Positions 43,107-56,316 of a stretch of DNA of 64,000 nt are shown here, one piece after another. Position 1 is the stretch's first letter. Every line of letters begins with the position of its first letter. The position numbers and the translations under genes are program-made. Location: contig CM043955.1 of assembly GCA_014529385.2 (NCBI GenBank), forward strand, positions 146,166,140 to 146,230,139, written 5' to 3'. Source of the DNA: Adiantum capillus-veneris. Its lineage: Eukaryota; Streptophyta; Polypodiopsida; Polypodiales; Pteridaceae. The notes under the pieces are model-generated. The model saw nothing but the letters and a program-made list of their open reading frames with translations. It did no database searches and was not told the origin of the DNA.

Positions 43107-46100
43107 CAAGATGAAAAGAAGAGTTCAGTGAAGATTGAAGAGGTGAATGTCACAGGATCTGGTTCAGACAGTGATTCTGGTATAGCAGCTGGTGACATCT
43201 TCCTTACAAGCAATCTTGATTCTGTTTTCTTGACTGCAGAGGATGGACATGCTATGAGTGATTGGATTATCGACTCAGGGGCATCTTTACATGTTTCTCC
43301 GCACAAAGAGTGGTTTACATCATATGTGGCTACTAAAGATTATGTCAGACTTGGCAATGAGCAGGTTTGTGACATACTTGGAGTGGGAGATGTGCAGTTG
43401 AAGTTTCAGAATGGCTCTTATTTATGGCTCAAGAATGTCAGACATGTTCCAGCAATCCGAAAGAGCTTGATTAGTACAGGGAAGTTGGATGATGCGGGTT
43501 ATGTGACAGTTTTTGGGAACAGCTCTTGGAAGATCTCCAAAGGTTCGATGACTGTAGCACATGGCAGCAAGTCAGGAACTCTGTACACTTTACATGTTTC
43601 AGAGGTTAAAAACCATGTAATTAATGTGATTGAGCAGCCAAGTGTGTCACTGTGGCATCGTAGGTTGGGACATATGTCAAAAAGAGGAATGGAAATACTT
43701 TCTCATTATGGTTATTTGCCTGGATTTTCATTTCAAGATTTCGAGTTTTGTGAGCATTGTGTTTATGGTAAGCAAACACAGGAACCGCACAGATCAAAGA
43801 GGAATCGTAGGGACGAACGGTTAGCTCTTGTACACAGTGACCTATGCGGACCAATGCCTAGTTTGTCACTAGGGGGAGCAGCGTACTTTTGTACATTCAT
43901 AGATGACTATTCTCGCAAAGTATGGGTTTACTTCTTGAAGCACAAGGATGAGGTGCTCAAGGTCTTTAAGACATTCTTGCAGCTGGTGGAGAATCAGAGT
44001 GGTCAGAAGCTGAAGTGCTTGAGAACTGACAATGGTGGAGAGTACGTTTCCAAAGCTTTTCAAGACTTTTGTCAAGAAAAAGGGATTAAGCGGGAACTTA
44101 CTGCACCATATAATCCTTCACAGAATGGGGTTGCAGAACGTATGAATAGGACCATACAAGAGAAGGTCAGAAGCATGTTGTCAAATGCTGAGTTGCCTGA
44201 TGGATTTTGGGCGGAAGCAGTGGCTACAGCAGTCCATTTGATCAACAGGTCTCCTAGTAGGGTTCTGGATAAGAGTGCAGTGGCCGAGATGCTATGGACA
44301 GGCAAGGCACCTTCGTATAAGCATCTCAGAGTCTTTGGTTGTGAAGCTTATAGCCATATTCCTAAGGAGTTCAGAAATAAGTTAGAACCAAAGAGCAAGA
44401 AGTGTATATTTCTTGGCTACGGAGAATCGGGCGAGATGGGTTACCGGCTTTGGGATCCTGAGTCCAGAAAGCTTATTCGTAGCAATGATGTGCATTTCAA
44501 TGAAGCCAAGTTTCACGCTAAGCCAGAGAAGACAGAGGAGATCAGAAGAGTTGTCTTCAGGGAAGATGGACCTAGTGCTAGCACATCAAGACAGCATGGT
44601 CAGGCTCAGGAACAGCCTATAGTGGCTAGAGAGGCAGAATCAGTTGTGGTGAGACGTTCTGAGCGTGTCTCCAAACCACCTGATCGTTATGTGCCATCTC
44701 TAAATTATGTCATGCTCACAGATTGCGGAGAACCATCTTGTTACAAGGAAGCATTACAAGTGGTTGACTCGAAAAAATGGCAGTTGGCCATGCAGTCAGA
44801 GATGACAGCTCTGCATAAAAACCAGACATGGAAGTTGGTTAAATTACCACAGGGCAAAAAGGCTCTACCTTGTAAATGGGTTTACAGGTATAAGATCACC
44901 GCTCATGATAGTCAGCCAAAGTACAAAGCAAGGCTTGTTGCCAAGGGCTTTAAGCAAGAACAAGGCATTGACTTTGATGAAGTCTTCTCTCCAGTGGTCA
45001 AGATGACTACATTGAGATGCTTTCTTGCATTGGTTGCTATATTGGATTTGGTGTTGCACCAAATGGATGTCAAGACAGCGTTCTTGCATGGTGATTTAGA
45101 TGTGGAAATTTACATGCAGCAGCCAGAAGGGTTTGTTGAGAAAGGCATGGAACATTTGGTATGCCAGTTGTTAAAGAGTCTTTATGGCTTAAAACAATCA
45201 CCGAGGGCATGGTACCATAAGTTCCATCAGTTTATGCTTTCTCAAGGCTACAAACGTAGTGAGTTCGATCACTGTCTATATACAAAGAAGGCTAAGGATG
45301 GCAGTTGGCTGATCCTTATTTTGTATGTGGATGACATGTTGATTGCTGGCAAACACTTGGAAGAAATTTCAGCTTTGAAGTCAAAGATGGCAAAATCGTT
45401 TGACATGAAAGACATGGGTGAGGCAAGTCATATACTTGGTATGCGCATTGAGAGAGACAGATCAAAGAAGTTGATTTGGTTATCTCAAACAGAGTATATT
45501 GACAAGGTTTTGCAACGTTTCAATATGGAGAAGGGAAAGGCATTGAGTGTTCCATTGCCACCATATGTGAAACTTAGCAAACAAGATTGTCCTGTGTCTG
45601 AGGAAGAAAAGGCTGAAATGGATAAGATTCCATATGCGTCTGCAGTGGGTAGTTTGATGTATGCAATGATTGCTACACGTCCGGATATTGCATTTGCAGT
45701 GGGAGTGGTTAGCAGATATATGTCAAATCCCGGCAAGAAACATTGGGAGGCAGTGAAAGGTATCATGAGATACTTAAAACACACAAAGAGTATGCGCATA
45801 TGCTATGGTAGTCAGGATTTGAGTGTCAGAGGATACACTGACTCAGATTATGCAGGAGACTTGGATAAGAGGAGATCTACATCAGGCTATGTCTTTACAT
45901 TGGCTGGAGGTGCCATATCATGGCGATCTCGATTACAAGATTGTGTTACGCAGTCTACTACAGAAGCTGAGTATGTTGCAGCAAATGAGGCATGCAAAGA
46001 AGCTATTTGGCTTGGTAGATTGGTTGCAGACTTGGGAATCAATGCAGATATGCCAGAGTTATATTGTGATAGTCAAAGTGCTATACAATTGGCAAAGAAT

Positions 46101-46283
46101 CCAGTGTTCCATTCGAAGACTAAGCATATTGATGTGAAGTATCACTTCATTAGGGAAGTACTTGAAGACAAGCAGATACAACTGCTGAAGATCCACACCA
46201 AGGACAATCCTGCTGATCTACTCACAAAGGGACTTCCAGGAGAGGGCTTTGTGCATTGTCGTGAGTTATTGGGCATTGGATAG
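43107..46283 (+). CDS. pol: Pol of young copia: protease, integrase, RT, RNase H
   Basis: Open from the codon after the gag stop to TAG 46281-46283 with no interruption. There is no good start codon near its beginning (the first ATG is inside protease), so expression must come from readthrough or not at all. Protease: D-S-G-A-S at 43272-43286. Integrase: zinc finger H-x-R-L-G-H ... C-E-H-C (about 43656-43760), core Asp in H-S-D-L-C-G, Asp in R-T-D-N-G-G-E-Y, Glu in G-V-A-E-R-M-N. RT: Y-V-D-D at 45324-45335. RNase H: T-D-S-D-Y-A-G, S-T-T-E-A-E-Y, C-D-S-Q-S-A-I. All catalytic residues are present. Confidence 0.96.
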   Translation, partial: QDEKKSSVKIEEVNVTGSGSDSDSGIAAGDIFLTSNLDSVFLTAEDGHAMSDWIIDSGASLHVSPHKEWFTSYVATKDYVRLGNEQVCDILGVGDVQLKFQNGSYLWLKNVRHVPAIRKSLISTGKLDDAGYVTVFGNSSWKISKGSMTVAHGSKSGTLYTLHVSEVKNHVINVIEQPSVSLWHRRLGHMSKRGMEILSHYGYLPGFSFQDFEFCEHCVYGKQTQEPHRSKRNRRDERLALVHSDLCGPMPSLSLGGAAYFCTFIDDYSRKVWVYFLKHKDEVLKVFKTFLQLVENQSGQKLKCLRTDNGGEYVSKAFQDFCQEKGIKRELTAPYNPSQNGVAERMNRTIQEKVRSMLSNAELPDGFWAEAVATAVHLINRSPSRVLDKSAVAEMLWTGKAPSYKHLRVFGCEAYSHIPKEFRNKLEPKSKKCIFLGYGESGEMGYRLWDPESRKLIRSNDVHFNEAKFHAKPEKTEEIRRVVFREDGPSASTSRQHGQAQEQPIVAREAESVVVRRSERVSKPPDRYVPSLNYVMLTDCGEPSCYKEALQVVDSKKWQLAMQSEMTALHKNQTWKLVKLPQGKKALPCKWVYRYKITAHDSQPKYKARLVAKGFKQEQGIDFDEVFSPVVKMTTLRCFLALVAILDLVLHQMDVKTAFLHGDLDVEIYMQQPEGFVEKGMEHLVCQLLKSLYGLKQSPRAWYHKFHQFMLSQGYKRSEFDHCLYTKKAKDGSWLILILYVDDMLIAGKHLEEISALKSKMAKSFDMKDMGEASHILGMRIERDRSKKLIWLSQTEYIDKVLQRFNMEKGKALSVPLPPYVKLSKQDCPVSEEEKAEMDKIPYASAVGSLMYAMIATRPDIAFAVGVVSRYMSNPGKKHWEAVKGIMRYLKHTKSMRICYGSQDLSVRGYTDSDYAGDLDKRRSTSGYVFTLAGGAISWRSRLQDCVTQSTTEAEYVAANEACKEAIWLGRLVADLGINADMPELYCDSQSAIQLAKNPVFHSKTKHIDVKYHFIREVLEDKQIQLLKIHTKDNPADLLTKGLPGEGFVHCRELLGIG

Positions 46284-46353
46284 ATGGCAGCCATGTAAAT
46301 CTTTGTACATTTATGTTCATAGATTTATAGTTACTTAAAGTGCCACATTGGAC

Positions 46354-46367
46354 TTTAAGTGGGAGGT
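46354..46367 (+). other. Polypurine tract of young copia
   Basis: TTTAAGTGGGAGGT directly before the 3' LTR, the usual plant copia form. Confidence 0.9.
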
Positions 46368-46585
46368 TGTTGGGATTAAAGCCCAAGTGGCCTCTTATGC
46401 GGATATGGCCGGCCGCCCGCCTAACTCACTTACCTCTAACTCTTTGTATATACTAACATATTCTTTGTGAATACTAAAGGATTTGGGAGATAACCCTTCT
46501 AACAGTTCTCTGCGTACTGTGTACTGTGTAAGCTCACTGTGTGTGTGTGTGAGAGAGTCGACCCACGCTCCGCTCCGCGACTTCA
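46368..46585 (+). repeat. 3' LTR of young copia
   Basis: Identical by inspection to the 5' LTR; followed by ATAAC (46586-46590). Confidence 0.96.
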
Positions 46586-46590
46586 ATAAC

Positions 46591-47592
<1,002 letters not shown>

Positions 47593-47789
47593 TGAGTGCA
47601 TGATGCATGCGTGCATGTGGGAAAGGAAGCAAGAGCACTTTGGGTGGGTGGAGGATAAATGAGGAAGCTCTATCTCCTTATTCTTTGTATATAAAGAATA
47701 AAGAATAAGGGGTCAGCGGTTAGTGAGTCCACGGGTGGCTAGACACCAATATCCGGCCCAAGACAAGGCACATTGCCTTTACCCCGACA
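47593..47789 (-). repeat. 5' LTR of minus-strand copia
   Basis: Homologous to 36371-36566 in the same orientation, clearly diverged, so the insertion is much older than the young copia. Confidence 0.88.
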
Positions 47790-47814
47790 CATACATCGCT
47801 AGGCCCAGTCATTA

Positions 47815-49074
47815 CATTTTCTAACATTCCTAGATGACTCTACTTGGAAGGGGTGGGTTGTCATCGTGAAGAAGAAGACAAAGTTTTTGCTACATTTCAA
47901 AAATTCCTTGACATGGTAGAGAACCAATCAAGCAAGAAGCTAAATAATTTTCACAGTAATAACGAGGGAGAGTATGTCTCCATTGAGTTCAAGAATATCT
48001 ATAGCAAAAGAGACACTAGATGGTAGTTCACTACATGAGTGACACACTTGCTCAGAATGGCATTGCTGAGCTTATAAATAGGAAAATCCAAGAGAGAGTC
48101 ACAACCATGTTGTCTATGGAGAACTTAACTCCCCAGAGTTTCAAGGAGAGGTTGTTACGACAACAATTTACATTATCAATCGATCACCTAGTACACCATT
48201 TAACTATAAGATTTTGTAGGAGACATAGACTGGAAAGAAGCAAAACTATATTTGCGTGTGAGGCATTCTAACATGTCCCTAAAAGAGCTACACAAGAAGC
48301 TAGATCCCAAATTACACAAATGCATCTTCATTGGATATGGTGCAGATGGAGAGATGGGCTATCATCTCTTGCGCTTGGAATATAGAAAAGTCACTGGCAG
48401 CTGACAAGTCATCTTCAATGAGTCAAAGATGCATAGATAGCCTATAAAAGAGGTTCAATATTGCAACATTAGATTTGAGGATGTAAGGATGTAATCTCAA
48501 GCCGGTGAGATCCTCGTGAGATCAAAGAAGAAACTTACTATATTAGCAATGTTCCTATGACTAGTAGTGCTCCAGAGAGAGAAAAGTCCATCAATCAGGG
48601 TAGTGAGAAGATCCATTTGATTCTCTTGTGTCCTTGAGCATTTTTAGCTAGGGCTAGACTATTTGTTGGTCAGTGGTTGCAGAGAGCCTACCTACTACCA
48701 ATGGGCTACCAAGAGGCTATTCAGATGGACTATAGCATGAAGTGGGAGTAAGAAATGCAATCATGAGTATAACTTGATTATGGAAAATGAGACTTAGGAA
48801 CTGACAAAGCTGCCAAAGGGCAAACAAGCCATGCCTTGCAAATGGGTGTATAAGAATAAATACACAGAAGAAGATCCCAAGCCTAAGTATAAGGTTTGAT
48901 TGGTTGCTAAGGGATTCAAGCAAGAAAAAGGCATGGATATTTATGAGATTTTCTCTCCAGTAGTCAAGATGACTACAGTGTGCCTTGTGCTTGGACTAGT
49001 AACCATTCAGGACATGGAACTTTTCCAAATGGACGTGAAGACGAATTTCCTTCATAGGGATCTAGAAGAAGATG
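47815..49074 (+). pseudogene. Outer copia remnant, right half: integrase core and start of RT
   Basis: It continues the copia that breaks at about 36360. D-D-S-T-W-K (D-D-Y-S-R-K in intact copias) is near 47832, then V-F-A-T-F-Q-K-F-L and N-N-E-G-E-Y (about 47960), A-Q-N-G-I-A-E-L-I-N-R (about 48050), then RT: L-P-K-G-K-Q-A-M-P-C-K-W-V-Y (about 48812-48853), L-V-A-K-G-F-K-Q-E-K and F-S-P-V-V-K-M-T-T, ending at Q-M-D-V-K-T-N-F-L (about 49026-49052). The RT is cut off at 49074 by a CACTA terminus, before YVDD. Many stops and frameshifts. Confidence 0.87.
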
Positions 49075-50935
49075 CACTATAGGAGGAGTTGTCTATAACC
49101 GCTAGCATTGCGGCGGAAAAACAAAGGAGAAAGGAGAGCGAAAAATTTGCGAGAGCGGCAATAACCGCGGCTATGGATGCGGTAGTGGTTTCTCAACAAT
49201 AAACACGGTAATAGTCGCAACAATATACCCGCTTCTATTATCGCAATAGTTGTCGCATCTATTACCACGCTTATTGCCGCTACACACCAATTCAAAAATA
49301 AAGGTGGTCATTTTGGGTGGCCCAAATGAGCACCTTTATTTTTGACCCGCATAAAACAATAAAACATGAATTGCTTTTTGCAATAGTATAAAAAATACCA
49401 AAGAATTGAAATTGAATTTACTTTACCTTGACAATTTAATATGCAAAATATCAATTAATCAAAAAAGTTACAATAAAAAGTAGATAGTTGTATATACATT
49501 GTGCCACATTGGGAAAGTTTGGACAAAATATTTTTCATCTAATCCTCCTCTATCTCATCATCGTTCAGAGGCACGTACGTTTGATCACTTTGACTCTACA
49601 TAAACCCAAACCAAATTAAACAATTATCAACAACTCAAAACAATTGATACAAAATTACTTGCTTGTAGTGATCCAACCGTCACGTCCAATTGCTTGTGAG
49701 AGATGTGGTTGTTTTCAAACAACCATCTCCAAGTATCAAATTCTATATGTCGCTCCCGATACTTGACCATCTCTCTGGTTGGTCGAGAGAGAGTGATATT
49801 TTCCTAGTTAGCAATAACAATACCAAATCATCAACTACAATCTTTATAAGCATCGATCGACGTTATAATTTAATCAATTACATATTTTTCCTTCCAAGCT
49901 CTCTTGCCTCCTGAGCCATAGTGCGTGGGAGTTTGTCTGGCGTGAGCCTCGCGTTGTTGTCTGTATGATGAGCCCGTTGCAGCTTGATCGCTCTTTTCTT
50001 AAATTGCCCACTCCCACCCCGCGCTTGCCATGTTGCCACTGCGGTAGCTTCTATCTGGATCTCTGACTTGGTTGGCTGTTGCGCGCCGCACACTGGACTG
50101 CTTGTTTTTCAGAAATGTGTTTATGTAGCCCTCCAACCACAGTTGTGAAAAACGTTGATCAGAGGCATTTGAAAATATAACTAACAGAGCGTCCTCAATG
50201 TACCGTGCATGATCGGGTAGTTGGTCTCTAAGCTTTATGAAACATTTCTTATACGTTGAATGTATAAGGATTTGTAGATGGCGTCAAAATGCCCTGCCCT
50301 ATGCTATGCCGAAGTCCACCTCCCCGCCATATTTAACCCCTCTAGTAGCATCCATGCATGTCTGGAATAGGTGCGTCAGTATCCTCGTCCTCTGTGTCAA
50401 GGGCGGTACACTTTAAAAGTGGGGACTCCGTTCCCCGCCACTACCAAAACAGGTGAAACCACAAGATCCGTTGCTGCTTCGTCTCTCACAACGCTTGCTG
50501 CCCTGAGACAAGCGTTGACACGTGCTACTAGAGGAAGTTTGTCGATGGTGTTCTGGCAAAGCAGGAGTGGAATGGAGTGGCGTAGGACCCTGTGATGCGA
50601 TGGGAGTGGGACCCTAGTATGGAAGGGGAGTAGGACGATAAGAAGGGGCTGTTGAGTGAGGTGCCGTCGATGCGAGGCTCTGTAGGTAAGCAGTCCCTCC
50701 CTGCCTTTCCCATGGTGTAGTCTGTGGAAAAATACCATAGGTTGCAAGCTATTGCAGAGTGTAGCGACCAAACAAATTCTCTGTCTCTCGGAGGTACTGG
50801 TCTCGTAAAGTGAGAGCCCGCTCTAGGTTTAGATCTATGACCAATGGAGGAACCTGAGAAGGGTAGCTGAAGAATGGCCATGCCTGCAAATAACAAAAAT
50901 AAACCTATGACACTCATGGTTTAGGGTTAACTAGC
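49075..50935 (+). mobile_element. CACTA (En/Spm) element, left end; right edge uncertain
   Basis: CACTATAGGAG at 49075 begins exactly where the copia RT homology stops. It is followed by repeated TAACCGC / GCGG words (49096, 49163 and nearby), typical subterminal repeats of CACTA transposons. A matching TAGTG right end was not found, so the right limit given is only where the composition changes. The minus-strand frames 50093-49878 and 50771-50397 lie inside; I do not recognise either as transposase. Confidence 0.6.
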
Positions 50936-51179
50936 CAAAAAATTATTTATTTCTTTGCTTTTTCTCACTGACTCAAGACTCGGGTCCCTGGAGGCGATGT
51001 CCACCCCGGGTGGGAGCTCACCTGGGATGTGAACCAACCAAAAGAAGAGCTAGCTAGCTGCTCCCCACTAGTTGGTCTCTTGTCAGACAAAGAAGGTCTT
51101 TTTCACAGTACTCTACAGAAGCAAGAGCATACCCGCACTATGCACACCATAAAATGGTTGCTCCGCCTACAACCATTTC

Positions 51180-51366
51180 TCTTTATCTCCCTATTTCTTT
51201 ATCTTCCTCTCTCTACCTATCTCTTTCTGCCGACGGATATCTCTACTTCTCTCTCTCCCTCTCTTTCCCTCTCCCTCCCTCTTTCCCTATCTCTCTATAT
51301 CTCCCTCTCTCTCTCTCTCTTTCTCTCTCCCTCTCTCCCTCTTCCTCTTTTCTCTCTATCTCTAAT
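51180..51366. repeat. Pyrimidine-rich tract (CTCTCC, CT)n
   Basis: An imperfect CT/CCT tract directly before the 5' end of the LINE fragment. Confidence 0.9.
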
Positions 51367-51384
51367 TGGGTTAAGCCTTTGCAT

Positions 51385-51516
51385 AAAGGAGGGGATGTAA
51401 AGAATGTAAACAACTACCGGACTATAATGATTGGGTCTCTTACATCCCCTCCTTTTGCAAAGGAGGGGATGTAAAGAATTTAAACAACTACCGGACTATA
51501 ATGATTGGGTCTCTTA
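51385..51516. repeat. 58-bp direct repeat with 16-bp inverted linker in LINE 1
   Basis: 51385-51442 and 51459-51516 differ at one base. The 16-base linker 51443-51458 is complementary to the start of the unit, giving a hairpin with 15-base arms (51441-51455 and 51459-51473) and a three-base loop. The pattern suggests template switching. Confidence 0.92.
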
Positions 51517-52575
51517 TGGAAAAGTTGTTTGGGTGCATAATGGAGATAAAATTGAGTGATTGGGCTGAAGAGAATGGCAAGCGTGCAAAGGGACAAGCAG
51601 GTTTTCATCGATGCTATAGCACCATTGATCATCTTGTCACTCTTTGTGTTCTCATGGAGGAAAGTCGGTTGAAAGGCAAGCGACTGTATTGTTGTTTTGT
51701 GGACTTTAAGAAAGCCTTTGATATGATTCCACGTAACAATTTTTGGAGACGGATGGAAGAACTCCAAGTGCCAAGTGAGTTTATGCTTGCGGTTTCTCGA
51801 ATCTATGAGAAGGTGATTTGTCAATTGCGCATGGGAAGATAAATTTCAAAAAAAAATTGTAAGCACTATTGGGGTTTAACATGGATGTTTGTTGTCACCA
51901 AATCTCTTTGGTCTATGCATCGATCAATTGGAACAAATGGTACTTGACTTTATGCAAGAAGAAGGCATTGAAGAGGTCACTATTTGCAATGCAGTAATCA
52001 TGCTTTTGTTGTATGAGGGTGATGTAGTGCTTCTAGCACACACTTTAGAAGATGCACAAAAGCTTATGGTTGTCCTTAAGAACTTTTGCTTGCATTGTGG
52101 GCTGATTGTGAATGAATCCAAAACAAAGGTTATGCTTGTGAAAACCAACCATAAGAAGAAGCCATGCATTGTGTACAACAATGAGACACTTGAAGTTGTT
52201 GAGAGCTTTAAGTACCTTAGCCTTGAGGTTCCGTCCAGTCACAAGTGGCATGAATGTGCTATGTGTCATTTGGAAGCACGAAAGAGAGCACATTATACAT
52301 TTGAGAACATGTGTAATGTGAGAAACATCAAGTGTTGGGTTCTCAAGAAGTATCTTTTTGATGCATTGGTGACACCGGTTCTTCTTTATGGAGTTGAAGT
52401 GTGGGGCGGGAGCATCTTGGCAAAGTCTACTTGGAAAGAGTTTGAGAATGTCCAAAATCATTTTCTTACAAACTTTCTCCAAGTGAAGACAAAAACACCA
52501 TATATGCTCCTACTCTTGAGTCGGGATGTCTTCCAATTGAGATTATGGGCATGGAAAGAGTTGTGGAGTACATGA
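51459..52575 (+). pseudogene. LINE 1 reverse transcriptase, broken
   Basis: 51501-51842 has H-S-T-I-D-H-L-V-T-L-type palm sequence (here C-Y-S-T-I-D-H-L) and C-C-F-V-D-F-K-K-A-F-D, the first catalytic Asp box. A stop and frameshift follow at 51840-51888. 51889-52575 continues with S-P-N-L-F-G-L and the second box, which reads Y-E-G-D (52012-52023) instead of Y-A-D-D. Then come V-N-E-S-K-T-K-V-M, K-Y-L-S-L-E-V-P and L-L-Y-G-V-E-V-W. No functional enzyme. Confidence 0.88.
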
Positions 52576-53266
52576 TAAAGATGTGTGAAAACCCTCACAT
52601 CGACTTCCTACAATTGCATGGGAAGCAAGCAAAAAAGTTCAAAAGATGCCTAAAAGCAAGATCTTGAGCACGGGATGGATGCAAGACATAAAGAAGTGGT
52701 TTGGGAGATGGGATGCATTACACTTGCTACATGATGCTTCAATTGACTCCCAAGTGAATGAAGCTTTTCTACAATGCCAATGTATTACGGCTTGGGAGAA
52801 ATTCGGTGGGTCACACTTCATACATTACACCACCCATATTGCCCCCAACTACGAAACCATGTTCTTCGCTGAAAGAGGAAACCATACTCACATGTACATG
52901 CTTGAGCCCATCCCCTTGTCGGCGATACTTACTATCGCAGCCATTTGGCTTAGCTCCCATTTCCTTCGATGCGACACAGGGCATTGGGGCAATGGAGAAG
53001 AGTCGAATCGAATGTGCACATTATGCTCACTGCAAGTTCGAGAGTCTGAGTACCGCACACTACTAGAGTGCTCAGCTTTTGGTCACATCCGAACTTGCTT
53101 CTCTCACATTTTGAGCCATGATGTACCTACACAATTTCCTCTCCCAGCCAAAGTGTGGGCTCTCCATTGCGACTCTCATCACCACAATTTTGGAGCATCG
53201 AGAGTCACTCATCAGCCGTACACATACGACATCACATGTAACTTTGGTCCCATAGGTTATATTTGA
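52576..53266 (+). pseudogene. LINE 1 C-terminal region with Cys-rich motif
   Basis: The frame 52646-53266 shares S-K-I-L-S-T-G-W-M with the end of LINE 2 at the window edge. It contains N-R-M-C-T-L-C ... Y-R-T-L-L-E-C-S (about 53008-53075), the Cys/His zinc-binding module usual at the C terminus of plant LINE ORF2. The true product would be fused to RT; here it is in another frame. Confidence 0.78.
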
Positions 53267-53289
53267 CCTCCGAGGACCATAATAAAACC

Positions 53290-55092
<1,803 letters not shown>

Positions 55093-55704
55093 TTGGAAAA
55101 AATTGGGATCAAAAGCCCGTTAAGGTTCCTGGAAAAAGAGCTAGATGAGATCGAGAAGCCTAGATCAAATGTAAGACCGGTACCTCTGAACAAAGTAGGA
55201 GAGTACTGTGAAGGAGAAGATGGTAATCCCACTTTGCCTGTTGAGTATAATGGGATTGAAACGAAAGCTATACTTGACAGCGGAGCAGGAATTGCCATAG
55301 CAACAAAACAAATATGGGAGAAATGGGGTAGGCCCGCCTTTAGAACAACCAGAATAAAATTAAAGTTAGCGGATGGGCATGTGGAAAGACCCATGGGATT
55401 GCTAGAAGCAATAGTGTTGTCTTCTTGTGGTATAGAGTATCGGCATACTTTTGCCATAGTTGACTTTGGCAAGAAAAATAACTATGAAATCATCCTTGGA
55501 AGACCATTCATGAGGCAACTCAAGATGGTACAAGATTGGGGTTATGATTATCTATACTTGAGACATGCTGAAACCACAAGACGTGTAAATATGAGAAATC
55601 ATAGTTACCAAGATGTAACTAGAACGCCCGTGGAAGATTTTGATTCTGCAACACAAAGTGGATCAGAAGACCATCCATGGATGGGAAAAAAGAAAGAAAT
55701 CTGA
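55093..55704 (+). CDS. Protease of element 2
   Basis: Same frame after the TGA. Retropepsin active site A-I-L-D-S-G-A-G at about 55267-55290 (Asp 55276); then I-W-E-K-W-G-R-P, K-L-A-D-G-H-V and I-I-L-G-R-P-F-M (about 55490-55513). It matches the protease of element 1 closely in order and spacing (W-x3-G-x-P, P-M-G-x-L, H-T-F, ILGRPFM). The catalytic Asp-Ser-Gly is intact here. It ends at TGA 55702-55704. Confidence 0.88.
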   Translation: MEKIGIKSPLRFLEKELDEIEKPRSNVRPVPLNKVGEYCEGEDGNPTLPVEYNGIETKAILDSGAGIAIATKQIWEKWGRPAFRTTRIKLKLADGHVERPMGLLEAIVLSSCGIEYRHTFAIVDFGKKNNYEIILGRPFMRQLKMVQDWGYDYLYLRHAETTRRVNMRNHSYQDVTRTPVEDFDSATQSGSEDHPWMGKKKEI

Positions 55705-56316
55705 ATGTGCGGAGCATCGGAGTGTAGTGACTTTGGGAGAAATGAGAATGCCTTAGAGAGGGTCTTAGAAGATGATGCTTACATAAGAGAACCTTTTTCG
55801 GAAGAGGTGTTAGAACCGCTAGAGTGGACTCAGATATTGGCTACTTTGGATGTCTGTGTTAATGAGACCACACCAACAAAATTTTGCGATGAGAATGGGT
55901 ATGACATAGTCCCCTACTGCATGCTAAGGATTATGGGTGAGGCAGATGACGAATCTGAATATGAGTTCGAAACAGGGTTATCAGCTATGGGGATAACACA
56001 AAACTAGATACCTAGCCTGAATACTGGTCATATAGAAATAGGTGCTCTTTGTGATCAGTGTGCGATAACACACTTGATTACAAACTGTCCAACTCGAATG
56101 CATAGTACAAAGGAGGAGCCGCAAGTCAACGAAGCAAAGTTGCAGGAAGAAGGGCTAAGATCCAAAGAAGATACTTCAAGTCCAACGCCTACAAACAAGC
56201 AATATGAAGACTTGGAATCAATCAAAGAAGAGGTGCAACAAGTGACAGGAAGTTCAGACACTATTGGTGACATTTCAACAGCTGAAGTCGAGGAAGAAGA
56301 GCCTATGACTCTATAG
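55705..56316 (+). CDS. Linker of element 2 with third zinc knuckle
   Basis: Same frame. The first part (55705-56007) resembles the start of the element 1 linker (L-E-W-T-Q-I-L-A-T-L-D versus V-D-W-V-H-L-A-A-T-I-D at about 529-561). After TAG 56005-56007 the frame continues into C-D-Q-C-A-I-T-H-L-I-T-N-C-P (CX2CX3HX4C, about 56053-56094), nearly the same as the gag knuckle near 53863. An acidic tail follows to TAG 56314-56316. The RT expected next, as in element 1, is missing. Confidence 0.7.

Larger units (their letters stand above)
41033..46585 (+). mobile_element. Young, structurally complete Ty1/copia retrotransposon
   Basis: 5,553 bp. The two 218-bp LTRs look identical base for base by eye, the ATAAC target duplication is perfect, and the tRNA-Met primer-binding site (41253-41264) and polypurine tract (46354-46367) are intact. 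Gag and pol occupy one frame with only one stop between them. Order: gag, protease, integrase, RT, RNase H (Ty1/copia). Identical LTRs imply very recent insertion. It sits in the flank of the hAT pseudogene. Confidence 0.97.
51367..53285 (+). mobile_element. LINE, 5'-truncated copy 1
   Basis: Homology to the longer LINE (62690 onward) begins abruptly in the RT at 51367 (K-P-L-H-K-G-G-D-V) and runs to the C terminus. 5' truncation is characteristic of target-primed reverse transcription. The 3' end is followed by AATAAAACC and (TATC)n(TC)n. The reading frame changes at least twice. Confidence 0.88.
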
